A stretch of 64,000 nucleotides of DNA from Paenibacillus sp. PvR098. Its GTDB lineage: Bacteria; Bacillota; Bacilli; Paenibacillales; NBRC-103111. Below, in pieces: positions 34,617-44,600 of the stretch; the first letter of the stretch is position 1, and every line of letters begins with the position of its first letter. The DNA lies in NCBI RefSeq assembly GCF_017833255.1, contig NZ_JAFIBU010000001.1, positions 4,384,501-4,448,500 of the forward strand, in the 5' to 3' direction. The position numbers and the translations under genes are program-made. Below the pieces are notes generated by a model. It had not been told where the DNA came from. It saw only the letters and a list, made by a program, of their open reading frames with translations, and searched no databases.

Positions 34617-35498
34617 ATGGTTTCCGCATGGCTAGATCGAAATATGAAATGGATATTTACCTTACCGGCCGTACTGTTTATTGTCGTTATGGTTGCATTT
34701 CCAATTGTTTATACCGTTCGCATCAGCTTGTTTGAGTGGAGCATGTCTACAAATACACCGCCCAAGTGGGTAGGGCTTAGCAACTATACCCATTTGCTGA
34801 CCGATGAGCGCTTCTGGGGCTCCGTAGGGCGTACCTTTTATCATGCGTCAGTAAGTATTTTTTTCGAAACGGTGCTTGGTGTCTTAATTGCTGTGCTGAT
34901 TTCACGCAAGTTCAGAGGACAAAAAATAGCGAAAACGTTTCTTATGCTGCCGATGGTGGCAACCCCAGTGTCGATTGCCTTGGTATGGTTGTTAATTTAC
35001 GAGCCGTCTATTGGACTGGCTAACCAAATCCTGAAGTCGTTGAACTTCAAACCTCTTGCTTGGCTCGGGTCCGTCGATTTGGTTTTACCTTCTTTGATTC
35101 TGCTCGATATATGGCAGTGGACGCCAATGATCGTATTAATCGTTGTAGCCGGTCTCACGACATTACCTACTGAGCCATACGAAGCTGCGAGTGTGGATGG
35201 CGCCAGTCCCATGCAGAAGTTTTTCCATATTACGCTGCCTCTGCTGATACCGACGATTTTAACAGCGGTCATTTTGCGGCTGGTCGATTTGTTGAAAACG
35301 TTCGATACCATTTATGCGACAACGCAGGGCGGTCCCAATTACGCTTCAGAAACATTAAACCTGATGGTCTTTACGGAAGCGTTTCACTATTTCAAATTCG
35401 GGTCGGCCTCCGCACTGATGATGCTGTTCTTCCTGATCATCATGATCGTCATTGTCACATTGATCGCTCTTAAGAAAAGGTTAGGTGGACTCCATTGA
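34617..35498 (+). CDS. ABC transporter permease, sugar type (MalF/UgpA-like)
   Basis: 293 residues with six membrane helices. The EAA coupling loop is EPYEAASVDGASPMQKFFHITLP with the usual glycine. An AAAGGGAG site precedes the ATG. It forms the channel with the next gene product; no ATPase gene is present in this cluster, so a shared MsmX-type ATPase encoded elsewhere is expected, as in other Gram-positives. Confidence 0.9.
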   Translation: MVSAWLDRNMKWIFTLPAVLFIVVMVAFPIVYTVRISLFEWSMSTNTPPKWVGLSNYTHLLTDERFWGSVGRTFYHASVSIFFETVLGVLIAVLISRKFRGQKIAKTFLMLPMVATPVSIALVWLLIYEPSIGLANQILKSLNFKPLAWLGSVDLVLPSLILLDIWQWTPMIVLIVVAGLTTLPTEPYEAASVDGASPMQKFFHITLPLLIPTILTAVILRLVDLLKTFDTIYATTQGGPNYASETLNLMVFTEAFHYFKFGSASALMMLFFLIIMIVIVTLIALKKRLGGLH

Positions 35499-36319
35499 AT
35501 ACAGTGAGACTTGGACTAGGAATGCGAATGTATTATGCCGTTCTAACGCTTGTGCTGGTTATCCTTTTTTCCATCCCTTTCCTGTGGATGATTTCGGCCT
35601 CCTTCAAGACGCAGGTGGAAATTCTTTCTTCCGATAAATGGCTCGCCTTCGGAGCTCAGCTTGAAAACTACTTTATGGTTTTTCGGGAGTATGACTTTAT
35701 TACTTTTATTAAAAACAGCTTTGTCATCGGTGTAGCGTCAACCATCGCCTCGCTGATCCTGGGCTTGCCGGCGGCCTATGCTGTAGCCAAATACCAAATG
35801 AATTATTTTTCGTTAACGGTGTTGATTGCGAAGATTTTACCGGGGATCACTTATTTGGTGCCATGGTATCTTTTGTTTAATAAGGTGGGGCTGATCGATA
35901 CCTACGCGGCTTTGATTTTAAGTCACATCGTGCTGGGGCTCCCTTTTATTATGTGGGTCATGATTCCTTTTTTTGAATCGTTTCCTTCCGAGGTGGAGGA
36001 ATCCGCGTGGATGGACGGCTGCTCCAAAATGCGCACGTTTGTTCAGGTCGTACTACCGGTATCGATTCCCGGCATTGTGACCTCGGCGCTGTTGTCCTTC
36101 ATATTTTCTTGGAACAATTTTATGTTTTCGCTTATTTTATCCGGGGAAAATACTAAGCCGCTGCCGCTTGCGGTATATGGCTTCATATCAGGCACTTCGA
36201 TCGAGTGGGGAGCTCTGATGGCAGCTGCATGCATTATTACTTTGCCGGTTCTGGTCATCTCCTTAATTACGCAAAAATATATTGTTAGCGGTCTGTCTGC
36301 CGGTGCGGTTAAAGGCTAG
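35495..36319 (+). CDS. ABC transporter permease, sugar type (MalG/UgpE-like)
   Basis: 274 residues from a TTG that overlaps the previous stop, with AGGTGG upstream. Six membrane helices and the EAA loop VEESAWMDGCSKMRTFVQVV. It pairs with the preceding permease. The end of the gene is about 80 bases from the sensor kinase start. Confidence 0.9.
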   Translation: MNTVRLGLGMRMYYAVLTLVLVILFSIPFLWMISASFKTQVEILSSDKWLAFGAQLENYFMVFREYDFITFIKNSFVIGVASTIASLILGLPAAYAVAKYQMNYFSLTVLIAKILPGITYLVPWYLLFNKVGLIDTYAALILSHIVLGLPFIMWVMIPFFESFPSEVEESAWMDGCSKMRTFVQVVLPVSIPGIVTSALLSFIFSWNNFMFSLILSGENTKPLPLAVYGFISGTSIEWGALMAAACIITLPVLVISLITQKYIVSGLSAGAVKG

Positions 36320-36397
36320 AATGCGAATAATGCAGTGCATTTTCTCGCTATTTCATTTACAGTAAGAAAAGCAGATCGATTGATAGCGGAGAGTGAC

Positions 36398-38146
36398 ATG
36401 ATGCATTATCGCTGGACCACCTATAAAAAAATTATATTGCTTGTGCTGTTGCTAATGATTCCTACTATTATATTGTACGGCTACTCCCATGTAACCTCTA
36501 TCAAAGTCATTGAAAAAGAAATACAAGAGGCCAGCTTAAACCGTATATTCACTCTATCCTCTCAAATGGATAATATCGTAGAACAGCTATCGATTTTATC
36601 CATTATTGTGAGCAAAGATCCGGCAATTAAAGAATTGAACAATTCGGTTAGCGGAAGACCTGATGCGCTTCGGCAGCTGGAGCTGCAGGAATCTCTCGTA
36701 AGAAGCCTGAATTTGCTAAGCGCGACGAGCCGTTGGATGAATGGAATTACGATTTATTTGCCCGGGCTGAAGCAGGCATACTCTAACGATTACTCTGGCG
36801 TATATAATCCCGATTATTTGTTGAACCATATGACCACCAGCTGGAAGTTTCATCCGACGGAGCAAGGGGACTCTTATTTCACGAAGTTTGTTTTGAGTCC
36901 GCTTATTTCGTATCAAAATCCGCTTGACGCGGAATCGTTAATTGAGGTCAGATTCTCTAAGCAAAATATCGTCACTATGCTGTCAGAGTTCAAAAGCGAG
37001 AACAAGGGTGAACCGTTTCTTTATGAATCCGGCTCTGACATGGTCACGAGCAGCGGAGCCAATATGGAGATGGTTAAGCAGATCGCTGCGCACTTGGATG
37101 AGCAGGCACTGGACAAGAGCGGCCACCTGCTGCTAACGCTGAATGGCGAACAATATATTGTTAACTATTTGCAAAACGAAAGCCTGAAATGGTATTTGGT
37201 CGATTATATGCCGCTCCATCAAATCCTGCAGCCTATTTTCCATACAAGAAATTTGTTTTATTTCGCAATGTTTTTGCTGCTCGGCTTGAGTGCGGTTGTC
37301 GCATTTTTTCTTTACAAGCAGGTGCAGGCTCCGATTAAAATGCTGCTGCAGGGCGTGCAGGGGATTCATCGGGGGAAATATTCCTACCGTTTGAATTACC
37401 ACCCAAAAAATGAATTTGAATTTTTATTTTATCGCTTTAACGAAATGGCGGCTGAAATTCAACGCCTGATTGAAACAGTATATAAGGAAAATATTCGTTT
37501 TCGCGAGGTCAAATTAAAGCAGCTTCAATCGCAAATCAATCCGCATTTCTTATATAATTGCTTGTTTTTCGTGAAAAATATGATCGCGATCAATGATAAA
37601 TCGGCCGCTACGGCCATGGTGCTGAATTTGGCGCAATATTACCGGTACATCACCAAGCTGGAGAGTACAATGACGACCCTAGAGGATGAAATGAAGCTGG
37701 TTCAAAGCTATCTGGATATTCAAAATTTGCGGATGGAACGGTTTCATTACGAAATCGACATTCCGGAAGAGATGCTGCAAAGCAAAATCCCCCGGCTGCT
37801 TATACAGCCTATCGTTGAAAACGCGATCATCCATGGTATAGGCAATATCGAGGGGTATGGGATCATTTCAATTGAAGGCAAGGTAACCGACACCGAGTAC
37901 AAGATCATGATTGATGATAATGGGAACGGGCTTTCCGAAGAGAAGCTGAAGGAGCTGCTGGAACGTATTTCCCGGCCCTTGGACGGAGAATCCGGGTGCG
38001 GCTTATGGAATGTGCATCAAAGGCTTCAGCTTCAATTTAACAAGCAGGAAGGACTTCGATTTTCGACATCCCCGATGGAGGGGCTCCGGGTCATTATTTC
38101 ATGGGGAAAAACAATCGTTGATGATAGCGAACGGAGGGAATGGTGA
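36398..38146 (+). CDS. YesM-type sensor histidine kinase
   Basis: 582 residues from ATG 36398 with GCGGAGAG upstream. Order: membrane helix near 10-30, an extracellular sensing region of about 260 residues, a second helix (about 285-305), HAMP-like linker, His_kinase domain with the phosphorylated H383 in QINPHFLYN, and a HATPase domain (IVENAIIHG, DDNGNG). Kinases of this type usually control a neighbouring sugar ABC importer through a YesN-like regulator, which is exactly the next gene. Confidence 0.92.
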   Translation: MMHYRWTTYKKIILLVLLLMIPTIILYGYSHVTSIKVIEKEIQEASLNRIFTLSSQMDNIVEQLSILSIIVSKDPAIKELNNSVSGRPDALRQLELQESLVRSLNLLSATSRWMNGITIYLPGLKQAYSNDYSGVYNPDYLLNHMTTSWKFHPTEQGDSYFTKFVLSPLISYQNPLDAESLIEVRFSKQNIVTMLSEFKSENKGEPFLYESGSDMVTSSGANMEMVKQIAAHLDEQALDKSGHLLLTLNGEQYIVNYLQNESLKWYLVDYMPLHQILQPIFHTRNLFYFAMFLLLGLSAVVAFFLYKQVQAPIKMLLQGVQGIHRGKYSYRLNYHPKNEFEFLFYRFNEMAAEIQRLIETVYKENIRFREVKLKQLQSQINPHFLYNCLFFVKNMIAINDKSAATAMVLNLAQYYRYITKLESTMTTLEDEMKLVQSYLDIQNLRMERFHYEIDIPEEMLQSKIPRLLIQPIVENAIIHGIGNIEGYGIISIEGKVTDTEYKIMIDDNGNGLSEEKLKELLERISRPLDGESGCGLWNVHQRLQLQFNKQEGLRFSTSPMEGLRVIISWGKTIVDDSERREW

Positions 38147-39768
38147 TGCTCACCTTACTAATCGTAGATGATGAAAGCAGTGTTGTGGAGACCTTGGCTA
38201 TTACCATTCCGTGGGCAGACATGGGTATAGAAACGGTACATAAGGCTTTTTCGGCGAAGGAAGCCTTAGATATTTTAAACACTTACCCTGTCGATATTGT
38301 CCTAACCGATATTAATATGCCAGTTATGAACGGCCTGGATCTGGTTGGGGCCATTCAAGAGCGGTGGAGGCGAACCAAATGCATTTTGTTATCCGGACAT
38401 GCGGAATTTGAATATGCTCAGATCGGCATTCAAAACCATATCAGCGGATATTTGCTGAAGCCGGTCAGCGATGAGGAGCTGATGGACCGTGTCCAACAGG
38501 TCATCCTGGAGATTCACTGGGAAAGCTCGCAGAATGATGCATATGAACGAGCGATGAAGGTGCTGCGCGACCATCTACCCCGGTTAAAAGGGGAGTTTCT
38601 TCATGACCTGCTGCAGGGAAAACGATTATCGCTGGATAAGCTGCAGGAAAAGATAGGTTTACTGGAGCTGCCTGTAGCCCCCGGGAATGAGATTCTGATG
38701 ACGCTGGTCCGTTTTAAAGAGGACTTCAACGATTATAATTCTTTTGAAATGTCACTTATGGAGTTTGCGATCGGCAATTTGGCGACTGAAACGTTCGAGG
38801 AGCATTTCCAAGTGTGGCAGTGCAAGGATGTTCATGAATATTTGGTTCTCGTACTCATCCCCAAAAACGACAGTTTGCCTGATCGTCGCGATGCGCTTGT
38901 TGAGCATTTAACGACCGAGTTTCAATTAAATGTGCAGCAATATTTGAAAAAACGGATTTCGGTGCTAGTAGGTCAATGGGGCGTTTTTCCGGAGTCGCTT
39001 ACAAATCTGTATAATAACCTGCTCCTTGTGTTCCGGAAAAGAATTGGCTCGGAGCAAAATCTCCCCGTCTATATGATGGACAAATCCGATGCGGTTGACA
39101 TTCAAATGCTGAATCGGCTGTATGAGCCGCCTACACTGATGAATTTACTTGAAGCCGGTCACTGGGAGGCTGTTGAGCAAAAGCTGGAGGCTGCTTTGGA
39201 GGAGCTTGAGCTGCATTGGGCGGAATCATCCGAGCATATTACGGAAACGTTCTTCTTTATTTTCTCTGCGTTTTCTTTCATTGCGCATAAGAATGGGAAG
39301 AAGCTTGCCGACATCATTGATGAGGAGTATGTAAAAGGAAAGGAATTGACCCCGTCCTATACCGTCGCGCATCTAAGGGGATGGGTCCGAAATGTTTACG
39401 AAAAGTTCCATGCAAGCGCAATGCAGGAGTCAAGAACAGCCAGAGCAGGGATCGTAAAGGGTGCACAAAAATATATGCTGGCGAATTTGTCCCAAAATAT
39501 ATCGCTGCAGGAAATTTCAGACCATTTGCGATTGCATCCGGCTTACCTGTCACGGATATATAAGCTGGAAACCGGTGAGAACATCAGCGAATATATGACC
39601 CGCTTGAAGCTGGAAAAATCGGTTCAGCTGCTGATGCTCAGCACCATGAAGATTTATGAAATTGCGATGGAGATCGGTTATCAAAACCCGAACTATTTTA
39701 ACAAAGTGTTTAAGAAACATTTTGGTCTTACGCCTCAAGAATACCGGACGGCCAAAGCTCAAACCTAA
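38146..39768 (+). CDS. YesN-type response regulator with AraC DNA-binding domain
   Basis: 540 residues from ATG 38146, seven bases after GGAGGG and overlapping the kinase stop; earlier in-frame starts are too close to the site. Receiver domain 1-120 with acid residues D8-D9 and phosphorylation site D55 in VLTDINMPVMNG, a middle helical region of about 300 residues, and an AraC-type double helix-turn-helix at the C-terminus (ISLQEISDHLRLHPAYLSR, MKIYEIAMEIGYQNPNYF). It likely activates the upstream transporter genes. Confidence 0.93.
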   Translation: MLTLLIVDDESSVVETLAITIPWADMGIETVHKAFSAKEALDILNTYPVDIVLTDINMPVMNGLDLVGAIQERWRRTKCILLSGHAEFEYAQIGIQNHISGYLLKPVSDEELMDRVQQVILEIHWESSQNDAYERAMKVLRDHLPRLKGEFLHDLLQGKRLSLDKLQEKIGLLELPVAPGNEILMTLVRFKEDFNDYNSFEMSLMEFAIGNLATETFEEHFQVWQCKDVHEYLVLVLIPKNDSLPDRRDALVEHLTTEFQLNVQQYLKKRISVLVGQWGVFPESLTNLYNNLLLVFRKRIGSEQNLPVYMMDKSDAVDIQMLNRLYEPPTLMNLLEAGHWEAVEQKLEAALEELELHWAESSEHITETFFFIFSAFSFIAHKNGKKLADIIDEEYVKGKELTPSYTVAHLRGWVRNVYEKFHASAMQESRTARAGIVKGAQKYMLANLSQNISLQEISDHLRLHPAYLSRIYKLETGENISEYMTRLKLEKSVQLLMLSTMKIYEIAMEIGYQNPNYFNKVFKKHFGLTPQEYRTAKAQT

Positions 39769-39782
39769 AGGAGAATCTATCC

Positions 39783-40796
39783 ATGAGACAAATAGTGTGT
39801 GAACAGCCTAACCATTTGGTCTATACAGAAGCGGAAACGCCAGTCAGTCAGCCGGGGGAAGCTTTAGTCCGTATACGACGCATTGGCATTTGTGGAACCG
39901 ATATGCATGCCTATAAAGGAAATCAACCCTTCTTTAGCTATCCCCGGGTATTGGGGCATGAGCTGTCAGGGGAAATTGTCGGTTTGGGAGATGCTTCAGC
40001 TCCATTCCAAGCTGGCGATATCGTATCCATCATTCCGTACCTGGAGTGCGGCAGCTGTATCGCTTGCCGAAACGGTAAAACGAACTGCTGCACAAACATG
40101 AAGGTGCTAGGGGTACATAAGGACGGCGGGATGGCTGAGTTTATGACCGTTTCCTATCATCTTTTAATTAAAATCGAGGGACTTAGCTTAGATCATGCGG
40201 CGCTTATTGAACCATTAAGCATCGGAGCCCATGCGATTAGACGGGCGGAGATTAAGCAAGGCGAGTACGTTCTCGTGATTGGCGCGGGTCCGATCGGATT
40301 AGGCGTGATGGCGTTAGCCAAGCAAGAGGGCGCAAAGGTGATCGCTATGGATGTAAATCCAGAGAGGCTCGCGTTTTGCTCCGAGTGGGCGAAGGTGGAT
40401 TACACAGTGAACGCGCTGGAAAACCCTCTGGACCAAATTGCGAGTATTACGAGTGGAGAATTTCCCACAACCGTATTCGATGCTACAGGAAATGCAAGGT
40501 CCATGACCGAGGCATTCCGTTATCCTGCTCATGGCGGGAAGCTGGTCTATGTCGGCTTAGTGAAGGCAGACATTTCATTTGACGATCCCGAATTCCATAA
40601 GCGCGAACTTACTTTAATGGGCAGCCGTAATGCCACTCGCGAAGATTTTGAGTACGTGATTCGTTCCATCAAGCAAGGCAGCATTCCGTTAGACGCTTAT
40701 ATTACTCATCGTTCCGACTTTAGCACCATGATTGATCATTTCGAGACATGGCTGGATCCAAGTTCCAAGGTGATCAAAGCCATCGTAGAGTTGTAA
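39783..40796 (+). CDS. Zinc-dependent medium-chain alcohol dehydrogenase
   Basis: 337 residues. Catalytic zinc site: C37 in GICGTDMHAYKG and H59-E60 in GHE; structural zinc: C89, C92, C95 and C102/C103 in ECGSCIACRNGKTNCC. NAD-binding motif is VIGAGPIGLGVMAL. It resembles L-threonine, sorbitol and L-galactonate/L-gulonate type dehydrogenases (RspB/YjjN group). The position at the end of the import and regulation genes suggests that it oxidises the imported compound. AAAGGAG precedes the ATG. Confidence 0.9.
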   Translation: MRQIVCEQPNHLVYTEAETPVSQPGEALVRIRRIGICGTDMHAYKGNQPFFSYPRVLGHELSGEIVGLGDASAPFQAGDIVSIIPYLECGSCIACRNGKTNCCTNMKVLGVHKDGGMAEFMTVSYHLLIKIEGLSLDHAALIEPLSIGAHAIRRAEIKQGEYVLVIGAGPIGLGVMALAKQEGAKVIAMDVNPERLAFCSEWAKVDYTVNALENPLDQIASITSGEFPTTVFDATGNARSMTEAFRYPAHGGKLVYVGLVKADISFDDPEFHKRELTLMGSRNATREDFEYVIRSIKQGSIPLDAYITHRSDFSTMIDHFETWLDPSSKVIKAIVEL

Positions 40797-40840
40797 TCTA
40801 ATCAAACGTGTGACTATACCTTCATTGATGGTCTGGAAAA

Positions 40841-40882
40841 GGACGTCTGGCTGCGGATATGCAGTTCTAACGTTCTTTTTTT
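40841..40882 (+). terminator. Terminator of the catabolic gene cluster
   Basis: GGACGT / ACGTTC outer pairs with an inner CTGC/GCAG hairpin, then seven T. Confidence 0.75.
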
Positions 40883-40928
40883 CGTCTAACGGAATTCATG
40901 GGCAGCATGAGCTGAGTGATTACAAATT

Positions 40929-41040
40929 ATGGTATAATACGAAGTTTAATTAATGAAGGGAACGCTCTCTGAGATTAAGCGGGTTCAGTTCATACGCACA
41001 TGGACATAGCATTGACAACATATGGGTTAACCTGCATAAT
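40929..41040 (+). promoter_or_regulatory. Two candidate promoters for the thioesterase gene
   Basis: TTGACA (41012-41017), 17-base spacer, CATAAT (41035-41040) is the better one. An extended -10, TGGTATAAT, lies at 40930-40938. Confidence 0.65.
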
Positions 41041-41105
41041 GTGTTCACAACGTACGTTTGGGTACGGGTCGTGTACACGAACATGAAGGAGCCAGTGGAC
41101 TACAT

Positions 41106-41627
41106 ATGGAACAAAGATATGTGAAGGAATCCAGATGCTACAAAACATCCCGAGTGTTTCCGACGGATGTCAATAATCACAATACGCTGTTTGGCGGAAA
41201 GCTGATGGCATATATCGATGACATCGCTTCTATCGCGGCTTCCAAGCACTGCCGTAGAAACGTCGTTACGGCTTCGACGGACTCTGTCGACTTTTTGTCA
41301 CCTGTTCAAACCACGGATTCGGTATGCTTGGAATCATTCGTAACCTGGACTGGCAGAAGCTCTATGGAGGTCTTTGTTAAGGTCATCACCGAGGATCTGA
41401 TAACGGGAGAACGCTCGATTGCCGCGACTTCATTCCTTACTTTCGTGGCGCTCGATGACAATAAGAAGCCCGTCGTCATCCCAGCAGTCATTCCCGAAAC
41501 GGAAGAGGAGATAAGGCTTCACGAAACGGCTGTGCACCGTGCCGAGATGCGCCGATTGCGCAGAGAAGACAGTAAAAAATTTGCGGACTACCTCACGATG
41601 AGCTTTCCATGGGAATCGCATTCATAA
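41106..41627 (+). CDS. Acyl-CoA thioesterase, hotdog fold (YkhA-like)
   Basis: 173 residues from ATG 41106; the open frame runs back to 41058 but without family similarity. The hotdog signature is NNHNTLFGGKLMAYIDDIA, followed by DSVDFLSPVQTTD and the strand SSMEVFVKV. It hydrolyses acyl-CoA esters in the cytoplasm; such enzymes are usually hexamers. It stands alone. A long spacer separates AAGGAG from the ATG, so the translation start is slightly uncertain. Confidence 0.87.
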   Translation: MEQRYVKESRCYKTSRVFPTDVNNHNTLFGGKLMAYIDDIASIAASKHCRRNVVTASTDSVDFLSPVQTTDSVCLESFVTWTGRSSMEVFVKVITEDLITGERSIAATSFLTFVALDDNKKPVVIPAVIPETEEEIRLHETAVHRAEMRRLRREDSKKFADYLTMSFPWESHS

Positions 41628-41778
41628 TCCAATCATCCTATGAGCGGAAACGCAGCGGATGAGTCACATTATTATTGGGAAATGCGGAGCCAGGTGTAAA
41701 GTGGAAAATTTTAGAGCCGCGCGCTGCTCGATTCCTTCACGCCGGCGCGTGAAGATTTAATGAAGCGATCATCATAAA

Positions 41779-41819
41779 AAAGCCGATCGGTGCTCCTTAT
41801 CGAGCTATAGATCGGCTTT
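41779..41819. terminator. Bidirectional terminator
   Basis: AAAGCCGATC (41779-41788) / GATCGGCTTT (41810-41819), with an A-run on the left and TTTC on the right; serves the thioesterase and, mainly, the minus-strand DUF3055 gene. Confidence 0.8.
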
Positions 41820-41825
41820 CTTCAT

Positions 41826-42116
41826 TTAGATATCCGTAAAGTTGACCGGCCCGACGATTTCCGATAAGAAGATCGTGAGTTCCGCCGCTTCTTCCTCATT
41901 GACCTTGTATACGTGCTCCAAATAGCCTTCTGCCTCCAGATCGTCCGGCCCGATAACAGCCGTGCGGCCGGATTGCAAATCCGTGACCATCTTCTTTCCG
42001 TAGAAACGGTTCGTGGTTGTGATGGCCAAGTCGAATCTCCGCAGCGAATCTCCGACAAAACAAACGAACCTTGTTTTCGTTTCCTCCGTACCGTCGTATA
42101 AATAATCAAAATCCAT
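41826..42116 (-). CDS. DUF3055 family protein (SAV0927-like)
   Basis: 96 residues. The start at 42116 has GGAGGAAAG upstream on the minus strand and begins MDFDYLYDGTEETKTRFVCF; the longer open frame upstream has no site. Acidic, with the GRTAVIGPDDLEAEGYLEHV core of the family. A small cytosolic protein conserved in Bacilli with no known function. Confidence 0.8.
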   Translation of the reverse strand: MDFDYLYDGTEETKTRFVCFVGDSLRRFDLAITTTNRFYGKKMVTDLQSGRTAVIGPDDLEAEGYLEHVYKVNEEEAAELTIFLSEIVGPVNFTDI

Positions 42117-42333
42117 GATTTCTGCTTTCCTCCGTTTCAAGCTTCTGTAAGTTATTCGAATTATAACAGATTTTCTGAGGCTTCGCCAAAAAAGTCGGAG
42201 CGTAGAAGAGATTAGCATTATTTTGACCATGCGTTTCGTTTTCATTTCGTGCGAAACATGATACAATCGGTAGAAGCGATACCATTTATAGAATGAAGCG
42301 ATTCATAGAATAGAAACGGAGGCTTTTAAGAAA

Positions 42334-44019
42334 ATGTCCAAAGGTAAAATGAGAAGTGACATGATTAAGAAGGGCTTTGATCGCGCCCCTCATCGCAGCT
42401 TGCTGCGTGCTGCCGGCGTCAAAGAAGAAGATTTCGACAAGCCGTTCATTGCGGTTTGCAATTCTTATATTGATATCGTTCCCGGCCACGTTCACCTGCA
42501 GGAATTCGGGAAAATCGTCAAAGAAGCGATCCGTGAAGCAGGCGGCGTTCCGTTTGAATTCAATACAATTGGCGTAGACGATGGGATTGCGATGGGGCAT
42601 ATCGGAATGAGATACTCCCTCCCAAGCCGTGAGATTATTGCCGATTCCTTGGAAACTGTCGTCTCCGCGCACTGGTTCGACGGTATGGTATGTATCCCGA
42701 ACTGTGACAAAATTACACCGGGTATGATGATGGGTGCCCTGCGCGTCAATATTCCAACCCTCTTCGTAAGCGGTGGGCCGATGAAAGCGGGTAAAACTAG
42801 CGATGGCCGTTCGATTTCGTTGTCTTCCGTATTTGAGGGCGTAGGCGCTTTCCAAGCGGGCAAGCTTGATGAGAAGGGCCTTCAAGAGCTTGAGCAGTAC
42901 GGCTGTCCTACTTGCGGATCCTGTTCCGGTATGTTCACTGCGAACTCGATGAACTGTCTGGCAGAAGGCCTAGGCCTTGCGCTGCCAGGCAACGGTACGA
43001 TTCTTGCCGTCGCTCCAGAGCGCAAAGAGTTCGTAAGGCGTTCCGCAACGCAGCTGATGGAGCTGATTAAAACAGACATCAAGCCGCGTGATATCGTAAC
43101 GATTGAAGCGATCGACAACGCGTTCGCTTTGGATATGGCGATGGGCGGCTCCACCAATACCGTTCTTCATACGCTGGCATTAGCGCATGAAGCGGGGATC
43201 GATTACCCGATCGAGCGCATCAACGAAGTTGCGAAGCGCGTGCCGCATCTGGCGAAGATCGCGCCAGCTTCCGATTATCATATTGAAGACGTGCATAACG
43301 CCGGCGGCGTGAGCGCGATTATTAACGAGCTGCTCAAAAAGCCGGGAGCGATCCACGGCGATCGTATCACTGTAACAGGCAAGACGCTGAGCGAGAACGT
43401 TGCCGGTTGCGACATTCTGAATACGGATGTCATTCACACGCTGGATAACCCACACTCCGAGGAAGGTGGACTAGCGGTTCTATTCGGTAACCTAGCTCCG
43501 AACGGTTCCATTATTAAGGTCGGTGCAGTAGACAAATCCGTAGGCGGCTACCATAAAGGGCCTGCCATTTGCTTCGACTCCCAAGAAGATGCTCTTTCAG
43601 GCATTGCGAACGGTAAAGTGAAGGAAGGCCACGTGGTGGTCATCCGATACGAAGGACCTAAGGGTGGACCGGGCATGCCGGAAATGCTCGCTCCGACTTC
43701 TCAAATCGTCGGAATGGGTCTTGGCGCGAAGGTTGGTCTGATTACGGACGGTCGTTTCTCCGGCGCATCCCGCGGGATCAGCATTGGTCACATTTCCCCG
43801 GAAGCGGCGGAAGGCGGTCCGATTGCATTCGTAGAAGACGGAGATATCATCGAGCTTGATCTGACCAATCGCAAGATTGAGCTTCTGATCAGCGAAGAAG
43901 AGTTCGATCGTCGTAAGGCGAACTGGAAAGGCTTTGAGCCGAAAGTAAAAACCGGTTACTTGGCCCGATATTCCAAGCTTGTTACATCCGCCAGCACAGG
44001 CGGCGTTATGAAAGTATAA
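42334..44019 (+). CDS. ilvD: Dihydroxy-acid dehydratase
   Basis: 561 residues, full length. The iron-sulfur cysteines lie in [11 protein letters not shown] and [16 protein letters not shown]; other IlvD motifs are [14 protein letters not shown] and [12 protein letters not shown]. It dehydrates dihydroxy-acids in valine, isoleucine and pantothenate synthesis. GGAGG lies ten bases before the ATG. No branched-chain operon partners are nearby, and no T-box or clear CodY box is seen in the leader. Confidence 0.96.
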   Translation: MSKGKMRSDMIKKGFDRAPHRSLLRAAGVKEEDFDKPFIAVCNSYIDIVPGHVHLQEFGKIVKEAIREAGGVPFEFNTIGVDDGIAMGHIGMRYSLPSREIIADSLETVVSAHWFDGMVCIPNCDKITPGMMMGALRVNIPTLFVSGGPMKAGKTSDGRSISLSSVFEGVGAFQAGKLDEKGLQELEQYGCPTCGSCSGMFTANSMNCLAEGLGLALPGNGTILAVAPERKEFVRRSATQLMELIKTDIKPRDIVTIEAIDNAFALDMAMGGSTNTVLHTLALAHEAGIDYPIERINEVAKRVPHLAKIAPASDYHIEDVHNAGGVSAIINELLKKPGAIHGDRITVTGKTLSENVAGCDILNTDVIHTLDNPHSEEGGLAVLFGNLAPNGSIIKVGAVDKSVGGYHKGPAICFDSQEDALSGIANGKVKEGHVVVIRYEGPKGGPGMPEMLAPTSQIVGMGLGAKVGLITDGRFSGASRGISIGHISPEAAEGGPIAFVEDGDIIELDLTNRKIELLISEEEFDRRKANWKGFEPKVKTGYLARYSKLVTSASTGGVMKV

Positions 44020-44035
44020 CCATCGGTTTATGACA

Positions 44036-44077
44036 AAAGACAGCCCAATCCGCCGTATAGCGGATTGGGCTGTCTTT
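44036..44077 (+). terminator. Terminator of ilvD
   Basis: Perfect 18-bp stem (44036-44053 / 44060-44077) with a 6-base loop; the ending is TCTTTG, so the T-run is modest. Confidence 0.9.
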
Positions 44078-44084
44078 GTCGCAT

Positions 44085-44387
44085 TCATTCGTCCACGTGG
44101 TCATCCCCGGATGAATCGTGGGTCGGATGAGCACCCGGGTACTCGCGTGAAATTCCCGCGTGCAGTTCCCGGTTCTCATAAGTAAACCGCTGCTGTGGCC
44201 GCTGGTCTTCTCTCCATGGGGTACTTTTTCCGAGCGATTCGGTTCGCAGGCTGCTTCCGTAAGGTCCCTCGGGAAATTCCTCGGCGGTCAGGTCGTTACG
44301 CTGGGATTCGACGGTTTTTAGATCGGTATATTTCTTTTGAGGAGCTTCCTCAATAAAGCCGTCTTGATTGCGGTCGATCGAATCCAT
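44085..44387 (-). CDS. Conserved hypothetical hydrophilic protein
   Basis: 100 residues, preceded on the minus strand by AAGGAGG. Very polar (MDSIDRNQDGFIEEAPQKK), rich in Asp, Glu, Arg, Pro and His, without hydrophobic core; probably disordered. No family is recognised. Such small hydrophilic proteins in spore-formers are often sporulation-expressed, but nothing here shows it. Confidence 0.65.
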   Translation of the reverse strand: MDSIDRNQDGFIEEAPQKKYTDLKTVESQRNDLTAEEFPEGPYGSSLRTESLGKSTPWREDQRPQQRFTYENRELHAGISREYPGAHPTHDSSGDDHVDE

Positions 44388-44467
44388 TGCTGAAACCTCC
44401 TTGAGATTGGATGATCAACTAGTGATTTCATTTTAACCCTTATCATAACTTTTTATCCAAAACCTGC

Positions 44468-44496
44468 TTGATTTCGTATCCTCTCCGTGATATGAT
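44468..44496 (+). promoter_or_regulatory. Sigma-A promoter before HRDC-protein gene
   Basis: TTGATT (44468-44473), 17-base spacer, TATGAT (44491-44496). Confidence 0.6.
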
Positions 44497-44523
44497 CGAT
44501 TTAATTTCAAACGTCAACTGAGG

Positions 44524-44561
44524 AAGCACCTCTCTTACTTACCGTAGGAGGGTGCTTTTTT
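44524..44561 (+). terminator. Promoter-proximal terminator (possible attenuator)
   Basis: AAGCACC (44524-44530) / GGTGCTT (44551-44557), then six T. It starts only about 25 bases after the expected transcription start and 40 bases before the HRDC gene, so it either attenuates that gene or ends a very short RNA. Confidence 0.7.
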
Positions 44562-44600
44562 GCGTTTGAAAATAACTATTATATCGGGAGGGGAAAGCAT

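Noticed and set aside
36335-36397. Upstream start for the YesM-type kinase
   Set aside because: No ribosome-binding site; ATG 36398 has GCGGAGAG and the normal N-terminus.
42117-42333. CodY-like or T-box control of ilvD
   Set aside because: A partial AGATTTTCTGA match is not good enough and no T-box motif is present.
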